Shown here piece after piece: positions 20,288 to 31,055 of a DNA stretch of 32,337 nucleotides. The notes beneath the pieces are model-generated. The model was given only the letters and a program-made list of their open reading frames with translations. It searched no databases and was not told where the DNA came from. The DNA is from an uncultured Burkholderiales bacterium (GTDB taxonomy: Bacteria; Pseudomonadota; Gammaproteobacteria; Burkholderiales; Burkholderiaceae_C): contig CAIPII010000189.1 of the NCBI GenBank assembly GCA_903865035.1, positions 1 through 32,337 on the forward strand, in the 5' to 3' direction. The position numbers and the translations under genes were made by a program. Each line of letters begins with the position of its first letter. Within the stretch, counting starts at the first letter, position 1.

Positions 20288-21322
20288 TCAAAGCAACGCG
20301 TCGGATTTGACCTCTTCGAGCAAGAGATTTTGCGCATGCGCAATTCGCGTTCGAACTTTTTCTAAGAGTTGATTCTGAGCAGCATCATACGCTCTGTTCA
20401 GAGCGGTCTCAAAGGCCAAGGCATCCGCTGCTCCATGGCTTTTGAAAACCAAGCCTTGAAGGCCCAACAACGCTGCCCCATTGTGTCTGCGATGATCCAC
20501 ACGGCGCTTAAAGCGCGAGAGCACCGGATAACTCACCAAGGCTGCAAACCGCGTGAAGATGCTTTGCGCAAAACCTTCTCTGAGCAAACTGCCCACCATC
20601 CAAGCCAAACCTTCGCTGGCCTTCAAGGCCACGTTGCCCACAAAGCCATCACACACCACAATGTCGGTGGTGCCTTTGAAGATGTCATTGCCCTCGACGT
20701 TGCCATAGAAGTTCAAATCTCCAGCCAAACTGGCTGCGCGCAGCAACTCAGAAGTCTTTTTGATGACCTCATTGCCTTTGATGACCTCTTCGCCAACGTT
20801 CAAAAGACCCACAGTGGGCTGGGCCTTGTTTTGAAGCACGGACACCAAGGCCGAGCCCATCACCGCAAATTGAAGCAAGTGAGCAGGGGTGCAATCCACA
20901 TTGGCCCCAAGATCAAGCATGGTGGTAGCACCTCCAGTGACATTGGGCATTTGACCCGCAATCGCAGGGCGATCAATGCCTTCTAAGGTTTTGAGGACGT
21001 AGCGTGCAATGGCCATCAAAGCGCCAGTGTTTCCAGCAGAAACCGCAACATGTGCTTTGCCATTTTTAACTTGCTCAATGCACACGCGCATCGAGGAATC
21101 TTTTTTGCGCCTGAGTGCTGTCTCAACGGAGTCATCCATCTCGACCATTTCGGAGCATTCGATCAAAGTGGCCCGGTCATGGTGCCAAGTTTTGAGCACA
21201 CCGGGCAAACCCACCAAGAGCAATTGGGCATCTGGGTGGTGATGGAGGAATTTTTGGCAGGCCTCTAATCGGACTTTGGGCCCATGGTCTCCCCCCATCA
21301 AATCGACGCACACTGTGGTCAT
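20288..21322 (-). CDS. plsX: Phosphate acyltransferase PlsX
   Basis: [41 protein letters not shown]. Confidence 0.96.
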   Translation of the reverse strand: MTTVCVDLMGGDHGPKVRLEACQKFLHHHPDAQLLLVGLPGVLKTWHHDRATLIECSEMVEMDDSVETALRRKKDSSMRVCIEQVKNGKAHVAVSAGNTGALMAIARYVLKTLEGIDRPAIAGQMPNVTGGATTMLDLGANVDCTPAHLLQFAVMGSALVSVLQNKAQPTVGLLNVGEEVIKGNEVIKKTSELLRAASLAGDLNFYGNVEGNDIFKGTTDIVVCDGFVGNVALKASEGLAWMVGSLLREGFAQSIFTRFAALVSYPVLSRFKRRVDHRRHNGAALLGLQGLVFKSHGAADALAFETALNRAYDAAQNQLLEKVRTRIAHAQNLLLEEVKSDALL

Positions 21323-21447
21323 AAGGGCCTGGCGTAATGTTGGGTGGGATTTGGGCTAAACGAGGTCGTCAAGCTCATCATGAAAGCACAAGGCCCTGTT
21401 TGCTCAGAACATTCCAAGCATAGGGCCTCAAGCATCAATTCAAAGAA

Positions 21448-21630
21448 TTAAGCTTCTGATTTGGTTTTGATCACTTTGCGACCACGGTAAAAGCCTGTGG
21501 GGCTCACGTGATGTCTCAAGTGTGTTTCACCCGTGGTGGGCTCAACAGCAATGCCAGGCACATTCAATGCGTTGTGTGAACGGTGCATGCCGCGCTTGGA
21601 GGGAGATTTTTTATTTTGCTGGACGGCCAT
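21448..21630 (-). CDS. rpmF: 50S ribosomal protein L32
   Basis: [42 protein letters not shown]. Confidence 0.97.
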   Translation of the reverse strand: MAVQQNKKSPSKRGMHRSHNALNVPGIAVEPTTGETHLRHHVSPTGFYRGRKVIKTKSEA

Positions 21631-21724
21631 GTCAGGCTCCTAGACTAGAAAAGGGTTAAACGGTTGAACGCGAAATGCTTGGAAGCACTCTAGCGTACTG
21701 AACCAATGATTATAGCTCAAAGCG

Positions 21725-22354
21725 CTAAACTTGGCCTCTTTTTGTTTTGAGCTGAGCCAAAACCGCGAAAGGATTGGGTTTTTCTGAGCTCGCATCCGAT
21801 TCAATGGACGACCCAGAGTGTTGCGCCAATGAAACAGGGCAGGTTTCATGCATGGCCACCAAGGGCATGGCCATGATGAGTTCATCCTCAATCAACTCCA
21901 TGGCATCAAAGGCTTGGCTCAAAACCAGCACATCGTCTTCGAGCTCATCGTCCAACGCCAAGGCCGCCGCCTCATCCAATGCGAACCTGAATTGGCGCTG
22001 AGCATCCAAGTTGCAAACCACCGCAGACAAGCAGCGCTGGCAGGTGAGCTCAATGCTCGTTTGCGCTTGCAATGTGAGCCCCAGTTTGGCCACCAAGGTT
22101 TGAGGCACTGCCAATCGAGTCGCGCGTGGCTCTGAGACCAATTTGGTCACCTCCAAGGCTTGCATGTCGGGCTCTCCCAACAAAGACCACTTCACCCGAG
22201 GCGAATGCGCCATGGCTTGCGCGCTTTGGGTTTGCTCCAAAGACAAACGCGGCAAGTCATGCAACTCAAACTCGCCCTCCAGTTGGATGGCGTCTTGTGC
22301 AAACTGAATCAAATTCAATCGTCGGGGAGGAAATTCAGTACTCAAAAGATTCAA
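21725..22354 (-). CDS. YceD/DUF177 family protein
   Basis: CQRCL motif, acidic C-terminal stretch, located upstream of rpmF; apparent TTG start. Confidence 0.85.
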   Translation of the reverse strand: MNLLSTEFPPRRLNLIQFAQDAIQLEGEFELHDLPRLSLEQTQSAQAMAHSPRVKWSLLGEPDMQALEVTKLVSEPRATRLAVPQTLVAKLGLTLQAQTSIELTCQRCLSAVVCNLDAQRQFRFALDEAAALALDDELEDDVLVLSQAFDAMELIEDELIMAMPLVAMHETCPVSLAQHSGSSIESDASSEKPNPFAVLAQLKTKRGQV

Positions 22355-22590
22355 TCGATGAAGCCAGGGGCGTGGGTTGAAAGGGAGCCTCTACGAAGCC
22401 CTTTGCACTTGAGGGCGCTTAGGTTCAAAGACCAAGCACAAACTCAAAAGGTTCGACACGCTATCATAGGCCCTTGCAACCAAGCCCTCTGTCGTGCCTT
22501 GTCAATTCAACGCTGTAGTCTAGCACTGCACCCTTGGTGAGACATGACATTGAGCTCTTGTGCACCCACGCCTTCTCTCACGCCCAGTCC

Positions 22591-23208
22591 ATGACAAACC
22601 CCTCCATTGCCCCCAACCCCCAGCGCACTTTGATTCTCGCCTCCACCTCTCGCTACAGGCGTGAGTTGATGGAGCGTTTGCAGTGGCCCTTCGAGGTCCA
22701 ATCCCCTCACGTTGACGAAACCCCAAAGCCCAATGAAACGCCGCTGGATTTGGCCCTTCGACTGGCTCAAGCCAAGGCACTCGCTGTGAGCCGCATGCAC
22801 CCAAGCGCCTTGGTGATCGGCTCAGACCAAGTGGCGGACCTCTTGGGTGAGCCTTTGGGCAAACCTTTAAGCCACGAAGTGGCCACTCGAGAGTTAGAGC
22901 GCATGAGCGGGCAACAAGTGCTCTTTCACACAGCGGTTTGTGTGAGTTGCTTGGAATCAGGGTTTTTAGAGGTGCAAAGCAGCTTGGTTCAAGTGCAGTT
23001 TCGCCAGTTGAATCCTGCAGAGATCGAGTCCTATTTGCTCAAAGACCAGCCCTACGACTGTGCGGGCTCCTCTAAGAGCGAATCGCTTGGGATCGCTTTG
23101 GTCGATGCCATCCAAAGCGATGACCCAACGGCGCTCATTGGATTGCCTTTGATCAAAACGCTGGCTCTTTTGAGAAAGGCAGGCCTGAACGTTTTGGATC
23201 GCACTTGA
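22591..23208 (+). CDS. maf: Maf-family nucleotide pyrophosphatase (YceF-type)
   Basis: LILASTSRYRRELMERL, VIGSDQVADLLGEPLGKP; start at ATG 22591. Confidence 0.94.
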   Translation: MTNPSIAPNPQRTLILASTSRYRRELMERLQWPFEVQSPHVDETPKPNETPLDLALRLAQAKALAVSRMHPSALVIGSDQVADLLGEPLGKPLSHEVATRELERMSGQQVLFHTAVCVSCLESGFLEVQSSLVQVQFRQLNPAEIESYLLKDQPYDCAGSSKSESLGIALVDAIQSDDPTALIGLPLIKTLALLRKAGLNVLDRT

Positions 23209-23288
23209 ATGTGCGTCTTGATAGCGCCATTGCGCCACACCCCTTCAATGGGAATTTATTTTTTTAAACGACTGCAGGACAAGAACAC

Positions 23289-24047
23289 ATGAACAAAGGG
23301 ACTTTGTATTTGGTGCCCACACCCTTGGATTTTGGCACCACCTCAGAGGTGGCGCTGAGCGCATGGCTACCCGATGAGACCATTCTTCAAGCCTCACAGA
23401 TCACCCATTGGATTTGCGAGAACGCCAAATCCACACGGGCTTTTTTAAAGCGAGTGGGACAAGTGCATCCTTTGATCAAGCCCATTCAAGAGCACATCAT
23501 GGTTGAACTCTCTCACGGCGTGCACAAAAAGGGCGACCACCAAGGCCACAACGAAAGCCGTGAACTCCTCTTGGCAGCACTCCAAGGTCACCCCATGGGG
23601 CTTGTGAGCGAAGCGGGCATGCCAGCCATTGCCGACCCAGGGTCCTCGGTGGTGAGGGCCGCACATCATTTGGGCCTTAAAGTGAGCCCGTTGGTGGGCC
23701 CCATCTCCCTCATGCTGGCCTTGGCTGGCAGCGGCATGAACGGACAAAACTTCAGTTTTGTGGGCTATTTGCCCCAAGCCCAAGAAGCAAAAATTGAACG
23801 CATCAAATATTTGGACCAGTGGATCAAGAAATCTGGACAAACCCAAATCTTCATCGAAACGCCCTATCGCAATGCAAACTTGATGATGTCACTCATGAGT
23901 GTGCTTCACCCACAAACACGCTTGTGTGTCGCAAGCGGCTTGGGGCTGCCCTCACAGTGGATCGAGAGCCACTTGGTTCAAACTTGGAAGGACAAAGGCC
24001 TTCAAGCACCGAGCAACGAGCCCTGTATCTTTTTGCTTGGGAACTGA
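23289..24047 (+). CDS. SAM-dependent methyltransferase, tetrapyrrole methylase/RsmI-like fold
   Basis: GTLYLVPTPLDFG N-terminus; GLVSEAGMPAIADPGSSVVRAAH; FIETPYRN. Confidence 0.88.
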   Translation: MNKGTLYLVPTPLDFGTTSEVALSAWLPDETILQASQITHWICENAKSTRAFLKRVGQVHPLIKPIQEHIMVELSHGVHKKGDHQGHNESRELLLAALQGHPMGLVSEAGMPAIADPGSSVVRAAHHLGLKVSPLVGPISLMLALAGSGMNGQNFSFVGYLPQAQEAKIERIKYLDQWIKKSGQTQIFIETPYRNANLMMSLMSVLHPQTRLCVASGLGLPSQWIESHLVQTWKDKGLQAPSNEPCIFLLGN

Positions 24048-24060
24048 GAACCATCCGCAC

Positions 24061-24100
24061 AAAAAAAAGGGACCCAGTTCATTCACTGAGGCCCCTTTTT
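24061..24100. terminator. Bidirectional intrinsic terminator between convergent genes
   Basis: AAAAAAAAGGGACC...GGCCCCTTTTT stem flanked by A and T tracts. Confidence 0.8.
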
Positions 24101-24118
24101 AGTTTGAGCTCAAAAGAC

Positions 24119-25147
24119 TCAAGACAAGTGCATGCCTTTGGTGAGACTTTGAACCACTGCGCCACCCAAAGCTGCTCCAAATCGCTTGGCAATGCGCTCT
24201 GCGACATTGTCTTTGCGGGTGTAGTCCACCACGTCTTCGGCTTTGACCACTTCACGGGCCACGTAATCTAGGCTACCCAAGTGATCGGCCAATCCCAATT
24301 TGATGGCCTCCTCTCCGGTCCAAAACAAGCCCGAAAACATCTCTGGGGTTTCCTTGAGCCTTTTGCCACGTCCCTCTCGCACCACTTGGATGAACTGCTG
24401 ATGAATTTGCTCGAGCATGGTGAGCGCAAATTCTTTTTGTGTTTTGGACATTGGACTAAAGGGATCCAAGAATCCTTTGTTCTCGCCCGCGGTCAAGAGC
24501 CGTCTCTCCACACCGACCTTGTCCATGATGGAGGTGAATCCAAAACCATCCATCAACACACCAATGCTGCCCACGATGCTTGCTTTGTCAACGTAGATTT
24601 GATCGGCTGAGACGGCGATGTAGTAGGCTGCCGAAGCGCTCATCTCTTCCACCACCGCGTAGACAGGCTTTTTGTGCAAAGCCTTTAAACGACGGACCTC
24701 ATCGTTGATGAGACCGGCTTGAACGGGAGAGCCTCCCGGGGAATTGATGAGGAGCACCACCGCTTTGGCGCTGTCCTCTTCAAACGCGGCTCGCAATGCC
24801 TCCATGACCGAGTCCGCACTGGCCTCGGTATCTGCAGAGATCTCACCCCTGATCTCAACCACCGCAGTGTGGGGCTGATTGCTTGGAGAGGACACGCCTT
24901 CTTTGTAAAAACTCACCACCAAGGTGGCCACGATCAAAAAGAGCCAAGCAAAGCGAAAGAAATTCTTCCACCAGCGCTCCTTTTGTTGTTCATTGAGGGT
25001 GGCAAAGGCGAGCTTTTCCAAGGTCTCTCGCTCCCAGCCTGAACCCACATTGGGGGCGACAGGTGCATTGGACGCGTCAACACTTGTGGCAGCAGCACCG
25101 GGGTGTTCAGCATCTGTGGGCTCGTGGGATGAGGGCTGATCGTTCAT
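24119..25147 (-). CDS. sppA: Signal peptide peptidase SppA / S49 family peptidase
   Basis: N-terminal TM; LLINSPGGSPVQAGLINDEVRRLK; SASAAYYIAVSADQIYVDKASIVGSIGV. Confidence 0.93.
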   Translation of the reverse strand: MNDQPSSHEPTDAEHPGAAATSVDASNAPVAPNVGSGWERETLEKLAFATLNEQQKERWWKNFFRFAWLFLIVATLVVSFYKEGVSSPSNQPHTAVVEIRGEISADTEASADSVMEALRAAFEEDSAKAVVLLINSPGGSPVQAGLINDEVRRLKALHKKPVYAVVEEMSASAAYYIAVSADQIYVDKASIVGSIGVLMDGFGFTSIMDKVGVERRLLTAGENKGFLDPFSPMSKTQKEFALTMLEQIHQQFIQVVREGRGKRLKETPEMFSGLFWTGEEAIKLGLADHLGSLDYVAREVVKAEDVVDYTRKDNVAERIAKRFGAALGGAVVQSLTKGMHLS

Positions 25148-25195
25148 GGGCTAGGGGCTCTCATGTAAAAAATAACAACAAATATGGGGATGGCT

Positions 25196-25606
25196 TCAAT
25201 TGAGCTCATCAGGTTTTTTAAGATTGTACTGAGTAAGCCAATAAACGGCCTCATCTTTTTCAATCACTTCAATTTTAATGAGCCCACCCCTACAAGGCCC
25301 GCCCACACACTCTCCGCTTTCGGGGGAATAGGTCGCGCCATGGGTGGCACACAAGAGCCACTGCCCCTCGGCATCAAAGAAATGATTTTCTCTGTAGTCC
25401 ATCTCCATGGCAATGTGCGAGCAGCGATTGAGGTAGGCTTGAACCTCACCCTTGAAGCGAACGGCAAACGCTCGGCAAGTTTGTCCTGCATAAACCACAT
25501 CAAATCCTTGCGCCAAACCGCCGTTTTGAAGGGCCTCAGAGGGACAAAGGTAAACGCCTCCCTCGGGCTCAAGGGGCTCATCGCCTGGATAAATCAACTT
25601 GTCCAT
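25196..25606 (-). CDS. Rieske [2Fe-2S] domain protein
   Basis: CSHIAMEMDYRENHFFDAEGQWLLCATHGATYSPESGECVGGPCRG. Confidence 0.9.
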   Translation of the reverse strand: MDKLIYPGDEPLEPEGGVYLCPSEALQNGGLAQGFDVVYAGQTCRAFAVRFKGEVQAYLNRCSHIAMEMDYRENHFFDAEGQWLLCATHGATYSPESGECVGGPCRGGLIKIEVIEKDEAVYWLTQYNLKKPDELN

Positions 25607-25629
25607 TTGACCTCTTGCCTCTTCATGCC

Positions 25630-26307
25630 CTAGGCGTGCTGCTTGAACCAGGAGGTCAACTCAGCGGTGCTGTGCGCCAAAAACAAGGGCTCATGATCTT
25701 TGAACTCATGCACCCCATGCGCCCCAAAGCTCACCGCAACGCTGGCGCAACCCGCTCGTTTGGCCATCTCCAAATCGTGGCTGGTGTCACCCACCATCAA
25801 AGTTTTATCTGCACTGACACCCAAAGATTGCATGAGCTCGTGCAGCATTCTGGGGTCGGGCTTGCCAGCCGTTTCATCCGAGGTCCTCGAATCATCAAAA
25901 AGGCCTTTGAGCGTGGTGTCCTCCAGCACTGCATTGAGCCCGGAGCGGCTCTTGCCCGTTGCAATGGCGATGAGGTATTGATTCTCTTTTAACCACTCCA
26001 GCATTGGTAGTGTGCCCTCAAACAACGACAGCCGAGCCTTTCTCTCTTGGTAATGCAGCCGGTAGCGCTCGGCCAGTGCATCGTACTTGTGCTCGGGCAC
26101 ATCGGGTGCGGCGTGGGCCAAAGCCCTCAAGAGCGGCATGCCAATGACGTAGGAAGCATCCGCTTTGCTTGGGGTTTTGCCTCCCACATCGCTCACCGCG
26201 CGCTGGATGCACTCGGTGATGAGCGCAGTGGAGTCAAACAAAGTGCCGTCCCAGTCAAAGGCGATCAAATCAAAACGCCGCCGCGCTCCAGTGAGGCTTG
26301 AAGACAT
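25630..26307 (-). CDS. HAD family hydrolase, phosphoglycolate phosphatase-like
   Basis: FDWDGTLFDS motif I; ATGKSRSGL; MVGDTSHDLEMAKRAGC; ATG at 26307. Confidence 0.9.
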   Translation of the reverse strand: MSSSLTGARRRFDLIAFDWDGTLFDSTALITECIQRAVSDVGGKTPSKADASYVIGMPLLRALAHAAPDVPEHKYDALAERYRLHYQERKARLSLFEGTLPMLEWLKENQYLIAIATGKSRSGLNAVLEDTTLKGLFDDSRTSDETAGKPDPRMLHELMQSLGVSADKTLMVGDTSHDLEMAKRAGCASVAVSFGAHGVHEFKDHEPLFLAHSTAELTSWFKQHA

Positions 26308-26390
26308 AGAATTTTTCTTTGAAGTTTGAGCCCCAAGCACCACCACTGAGCGGGGCTTGGATCACATCGTGTTGCTGAACTGGCTCTATT

Positions 26391-27398
26391 TTAAATGGGT
26401 TGCTTTTGGGCCATGTCCACAAAAGCTTGGAGCTCATCGGACAAAGGACACTCCAATTGCACGAGCTTGTTGGTCGTGGGGTGCATGAATTTGAGCCTCC
26501 AAGCATGCAAGAACATCCTCTTCAAGCCCAATTTTTGCAACTCTTTGTTTTGATCGTAATCGCCGTACTTCTCGTCTCCAGCAATTGGGTAACCCAAGGA
26601 AGAGAGGTGAACCCTGATTTGATGGGTTCGCCCCGTCTTGATGGTCACCTCCAAGAGTGAGTAGTTGCCGATCAACTTGGCCACCTTCACCAAGGTAATG
26701 GCCCTCATGGCGCCTGGGTCATTGAGTCCAACCACACGCACCCGTCGCTCGCCTTCTTGGGAGCCATTGGCGAGCAAAAACCTCTGCAAGGGCAGATCGA
26801 TGACTTTGCGATTGGAGGGCCATTGACCCAAAACCAAAGCCAGGTAAGTTTTACCGGTCTCGCGGTCTCTGAACTGATCTTGCAAATGCTTCAACGCGCT
26901 TCTTTTTTTGGCGACCAACAAAATGCCAGAGGTTTCCCGGTCGATTCTGTGCACCAACTCCAAAGACTTCAAAGCTGGGCGAGATTGGCGCAACTGCTCG
27001 ATCACGCCAAAACTCACGCCTGAGCCTCCATGGACGGCCACGCCAGAGGGTTTGTTGATGGCCATCATGGCGTCGTCCTCCATCAAAATGGGGAACTCTT
27101 TGGCTGGAATGAGTCCAGTTTGTTGGGCAATTTCTTTTTGCAAGGCATTCTCAGAGGTGCGAATCGGGGGAATTCGAATGTGGTCCCCAAGCTCGACCCG
27201 GGTTTGAGCGCTTGCACGTCCTTTGTTCACACGCACCTCACCCGAGCGGATGATGCGGTAGACGTGGGTCTTGGGCACCCCTTTGAGGTGGCGGAGCAAA
27301 AAATTATCCAGGCGCTGCCCCACCGACTCGGGGTCGACTTCGATAAGTTTGGCGCTTGGTGTGCGATCAGGCTCTGAGGGACGTATAATGTGATTCAC
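26391..27398 (-). CDS. rluC: 23S rRNA pseudouridine synthase RluC
   Basis: S4-like N-terminus; LVHRIDRETSGILLVAKKRSAL; GRTHQIRVHLSSLGYPIAGDEKYGD; GTG start. Confidence 0.94.
   Translation of the reverse strand: MNHIIRPSEPDRTPSAKLIEVDPESVGQRLDNFLLRHLKGVPKTHVYRIIRSGEVRVNKGRASAQTRVELGDHIRIPPIRTSENALQKEIAQQTGLIPAKEFPILMEDDAMMAINKPSGVAVHGGSGVSFGVIEQLRQSRPALKSLELVHRIDRETSGILLVAKKRSALKHLQDQFRDRETGKTYLALVLGQWPSNRKVIDLPLQRFLLANGSQEGERRVRVVGLNDPGAMRAITLVKVAKLIGNYSLLEVTIKTGRTHQIRVHLSSLGYPIAGDEKYGDYDQNKELQKLGLKRMFLHAWRLKFMHPTTNKLVQLECPLSDELQAFVDMAQKQPI
27384..27389 (+). promoter_or_regulatory. Candidate -10 element (TATAAT) for rne
   Basis: Perfect TATAAT in the start region of the divergent rluC; no convincing -35 at 17 bp. 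Confidence 0.45.
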
Positions 27399-27939
27399 CA
27401 GTTTGTGCGTTCTAGAAATTGATTTGATGCTTCAATTAGATCACGTTCGGCGCCCAACTGCGAGGTCGATGCCCCGAGAGGCCCCGTTGTATAGACTCCA
27501 ACTCCAAAGAAGTTGAGGTGGTACACGCCCCAATCGGTCGAGCCGATGCCCATAGAACACAGATACGGAATTACTTGAGTTTGATTGACCAATCCCGGTT
27601 GACCCAATCAAACGGATCTTAGCGAGAGAAAGAAATTTAAGATGTTTTTGGCCTTGTTGATGCTGTCCCTGATCTGCTTTGGTGTGATACCACAAGCAGC
27701 ACCACGGCTTGCTCGCGAGCGCTTGGAAACTTTTCTCACTTGGAGCGTGCGCGTCTTACGAGCGCCCACACGCCCTTGGCAACTCGCTCCTGTCCACGCG
27801 CCCAACACTAGCCCGCGACTTTAAAGGTCTCGTGCGCTCTAGTCTCAGCGGCAATTCCCCTCGTTCTTGGCATTGACTTTTGGCATCGTTGGTCCGTCAT
27901 GGGCCTGTGATGATTCAATGCAATAAAAAGGACCGCATC

Positions 27940-30819
27940 ATGAAACGGATGCTTATCAATGCCACCCAGTCAGAGGAAAGAAGACTGGCCATCGTGGACG
28001 GACAAAAACTACTTGACTACGAAATCGAAATCGAAGGTCGAGAGCAGCGCAAAGGCAACATTTACAAAGCCGTGGTCACCCGCGTCGAGCCCTCTCTAGA
28101 GGCTTGCTTTGTGGATTACGGTGAGGAGCGTCACGGCTTCTTGCCCTTTAAAGAAATCTCCAAGCAGTATTTCAGCTCCAACATCTCCCCCAGCCAAGCG
28201 CGCATACAAGATGTGATCAAAGAAGGTCAAGAGCTCTTGGTCCAGGTTGAAAAAGAGGAGCGCGGCAACAAAGGTGCAGCGCTCACGACTTTTGTCTCTT
28301 TGGCTGGACGCTATGTTGTGCTCATGCCCAACAATCCAAGAGGAGGCGGTGTGTCTCGCAGGATCGAGGGCGATGACCGCGCCGAGCTCAAAGAGGCCAT
28401 GGACCAATTGGAATACCCCCAAGGCATGTCCATCATTGCCAGAACCGCTGGCATTGGGCGCACAGCGCCTGAGCTTCAGTGGGATTTGAACTATTTGCTC
28501 AAATTGTGGACCGCCATTGACGGCGCAGCCAAATCGGGCAAAGGCGCCTTTTTGATCTACCAAGAATCAAGCTTGGTGATCCGCGCCATTCGCGATTACT
28601 TCAACTCTGACATCGGCGACATTTTGATCGACACCGATGATATTTTCGACCAAGCCCACCAGTTCATGTCTCACGTCATGCCTGAGCATGCGAGCAAGGT
28701 CAAGCGCTACAGAGACGATGCACCACTGTTTAGCCGCTTCCAAATCGAGCATCAAATTGAGTCCGCTTATGCAAGGACCGTCAATTTGCCAAGTGGTGGC
28801 GCCATCGTGATCGATCACACCGAGGCCTTGGTCTCTGTGGACGTGAACTCAGCGCGTGCCATTCGTGGTGGAGACATTGAGGAGACCGCAACTCGCACCA
28901 ACTTGGAGGCCGCTGAGGAGGTGGCTCGCCAAATGCGTTTGCGTGACTTGGGCGGCTTGATCGTGATCGACTTCATTGACATGGAGGAGTCTAGAAACCG
29001 CCGCGAAGTTGAGAACCGCCTGCGTGACTCTTTGCGCCAAGACCGCGCTCGAGTGCAGTTTGGCACCATCAGCAAATTCGGCCTCATGGAGATGAGCCGC
29101 CAACGTCTACGCCCCGCTTTGTCTGAGGGCGCCTCCATTCCTTGCCCAAGGTGTGGTGGCTCAGGCCACGTGCGTGACACCGAGAGCTCTGCGCTTCAGA
29201 TTTTGCGAATCATTCAAGAAGAATCCATGAAGGACAACACAGCCGCCGTGCACGCTCAAGTGCCTGTGGAAGTGGCCTCCTTTTTGTTGAATGAAAAACG
29301 CACCGAAATTGCGAAAATCGAGCTCAAGCAACGCATCAGCGTTCTTTTGGTGCCCAACAAAGCCCTGGAGACGCCCAACTACAAGCTCGATCGCCTCAAG
29401 CATGACGATCCTCGCTTGGAGAACATGGAGGTGAGCTACAAGATGGTGGATGAGGTGGAGGATGTGACCGCTGTGACACGTCGTTCACAAGAGCCCACCA
29501 ATCGCCAAACCCCAGTCATCAAAGGTGTATTGCCTGATGCTCCTGCACCTTTGGCCGAAGCCAAGCCCAAAGCGCCAACCCCAGCAGCTGCAACGCCTGC
29601 AAAAGAAACGCCAGCCAGTCCTGGTTTCGTGGGATGGCTCAAGTCCTTGTTTGGCTCCAAAAAGCCTGCACCCGTTGAAGTCGCCCCTGCACCAGCTGCT
29701 CCCGCAGGCAAGAAAGACGAAAAGCGTGAGCCAAGAGATGGCCAACGCGGTCAACGCGGCCGAGGCGCAAGAAGAAACGACCGCTCTGATCGCCCAAGCA
29801 AAGGTGAGCCAAGAGGTGAGAGCCGCCAAGACGGCAAGGACTCATCGATGGATGACAGAAGCAAAGAGCGCTCCGATAACCGTCAAGACGCACGCTCTGA
29901 GTCTGAGCCACGCAACCCAAGAGGAGGCGATCGCCCCTCTCGCTCCAATCGCAATGAGTCTGGTGACAGACGCCATCAAGAATCGACTCCAGAAGGTCAA
30001 ACCCCATCCAGCGCTGAAGGGGACAGACAAGCTGAAGCCAATACCACGTCTGAGCGTCCACGCCGCGAGCGTCAAGAGCGCAACCCCGATGGTGCACGTC
30101 GTGAACGAGGATCAAGACGCGGAGAACGCGGTCCTCGCACAGATGAGTCCGCCTCCAATGCGGCTGAGCAAGACACCCAAAGACAAGAGCAAGCTCAAGA
30201 AACTCACCCCGATCAAGGTGCTGCCAATCCAGCACCTGAGACCAGAGAGAAGCGCTCGCGAGACCGCTATGGACGCGATCGCCGCGAGAGAAACAGCCCT
30301 AACAGTGATTCAACGCCTCAAGCTGGCTCAAGCGCTGAAGCTCCAAGCGATCAAGCAGCACACACCGGCGGGTTTGAGAGAGCTGAGAGTCAAAGTTATT
30401 TTGAAACCAGGAAGCCTCAGCCCCAAGCTGGTGATCACGCGCAAGCCACAAGCCGCGAGCTAACCACCAATGCAAATGCACAAGATCACAGAAACGCTGC
30501 TCGCGTGGATCAACATGCACCTGCTGCTAGCGCAACTGCTCATGCAAGCGAGAGCTCATCCGCCTCTGACTCCATGCCCAAAGTCGGCCATTACGATTTG
30601 CCCGTTCAAGATTTGATGGCCATGACGGTGTCCTCCAATTTGCAATGGATTCAATCCGATGCTCAAAAGGTGGCCCTTGCTCAGCAAGCCATCAAAGACA
30701 CACCCAAGCCCGTGCGCGTGCCTCGCGAGAGACCCCCCGCAGTGATCTTGGATGCAGGTCCATTGGTGCTGGTTGAGACCAAAAAAGATTTGACCCAACT
30801 CAAATTCCCATTCAACTAA
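27940..30819 (+). CDS. rne: Ribonuclease E (Rne/Rng family)
   Basis: [31 protein letters not shown]-terminus at ATG 27940; S1 domain; [60 protein letters not shown] Zn-link; Arg/Glu-rich C-terminal scaffold. Confidence 0.97.
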   Translation: MKRMLINATQSEERRLAIVDGQKLLDYEIEIEGREQRKGNIYKAVVTRVEPSLEACFVDYGEERHGFLPFKEISKQYFSSNISPSQARIQDVIKEGQELLVQVEKEERGNKGAALTTFVSLAGRYVVLMPNNPRGGGVSRRIEGDDRAELKEAMDQLEYPQGMSIIARTAGIGRTAPELQWDLNYLLKLWTAIDGAAKSGKGAFLIYQESSLVIRAIRDYFNSDIGDILIDTDDIFDQAHQFMSHVMPEHASKVKRYRDDAPLFSRFQIEHQIESAYARTVNLPSGGAIVIDHTEALVSVDVNSARAIRGGDIEETATRTNLEAAEEVARQMRLRDLGGLIVIDFIDMEESRNRREVENRLRDSLRQDRARVQFGTISKFGLMEMSRQRLRPALSEGASIPCPRCGGSGHVRDTESSALQILRIIQEESMKDNTAAVHAQVPVEVASFLLNEKRTEIAKIELKQRISVLLVPNKALETPNYKLDRLKHDDPRLENMEVSYKMVDEVEDVTAVTRRSQEPTNRQTPVIKGVLPDAPAPLAEAKPKAPTPAAATPAKETPASPGFVGWLKSLFGSKKPAPVEVAPAPAAPAGKKDEKREPRDGQRGQRGRGARRNDRSDRPSKGEPRGESRQDGKDSSMDDRSKERSDNRQDARSESEPRNPRGGDRPSRSNRNESGDRRHQESTPEGQTPSSAEGDRQAEANTTSERPRRERQERNPDGARRERGSRRGERGPRTDESASNAAEQDTQRQEQAQETHPDQGAANPAPETREKRSRDRYGRDRRERNSPNSDSTPQAGSSAEAPSDQAAHTGGFERAESQSYFETRKPQPQAGDHAQATSRELTTNANAQDHRNAARVDQHAPAASATAHASESSSASDSMPKVGHYDLPVQDLMAMTVSSNLQWIQSDAQKVALAQQAIKDTPKPVRVPRERPPAVILDAGPLVLVETKKDLTQLKFPFN

Positions 30820-30846
30820 AGCGCCTTACCTGGCAGGGTCCTCCAA

Positions 30847-30878
30847 GGGCTCCTGGTGTTCTACCAGGGGCCCTTTTT
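30847..30878 (+). terminator. rne intrinsic terminator
   Basis: GGGCTCCTGGT-GTTCT-ACCAGGGGCCC-TTTTT (11-bp stem with one G-U). Confidence 0.9.
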
Positions 30879-31011
30879 CTTGGGGGCAAGAAAAAGTGTG
30901 GGTGATCTCAAAAAGTAGGGGCGTGGGAATCGTCTCATGCGCCAAAGCGCTTTGGCCCTCGAGCCCAAAGGCTCACATTCAAGGTGTGAACCAAGTTGAG
31001 AGGATCTCTCA
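30874..31011. repeat. Cluster of four short inverted repeats between rne and hemY
   Basis: TTTTTCTT-GGGGGC-AAGAAAAA (30874-30895); GCCAAAGCGCTTTGGC (30941-30956); GAGCC-CAAA-GGCTC (30961-30974); TGAGAG-GAT-CTCTCA (30997-31011). Confidence 0.75.
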
Positions 31012-31055
31012 GCAAAGTGAATTGAGAACCCTAAAGCTCGGTCATGAACCAGGGA

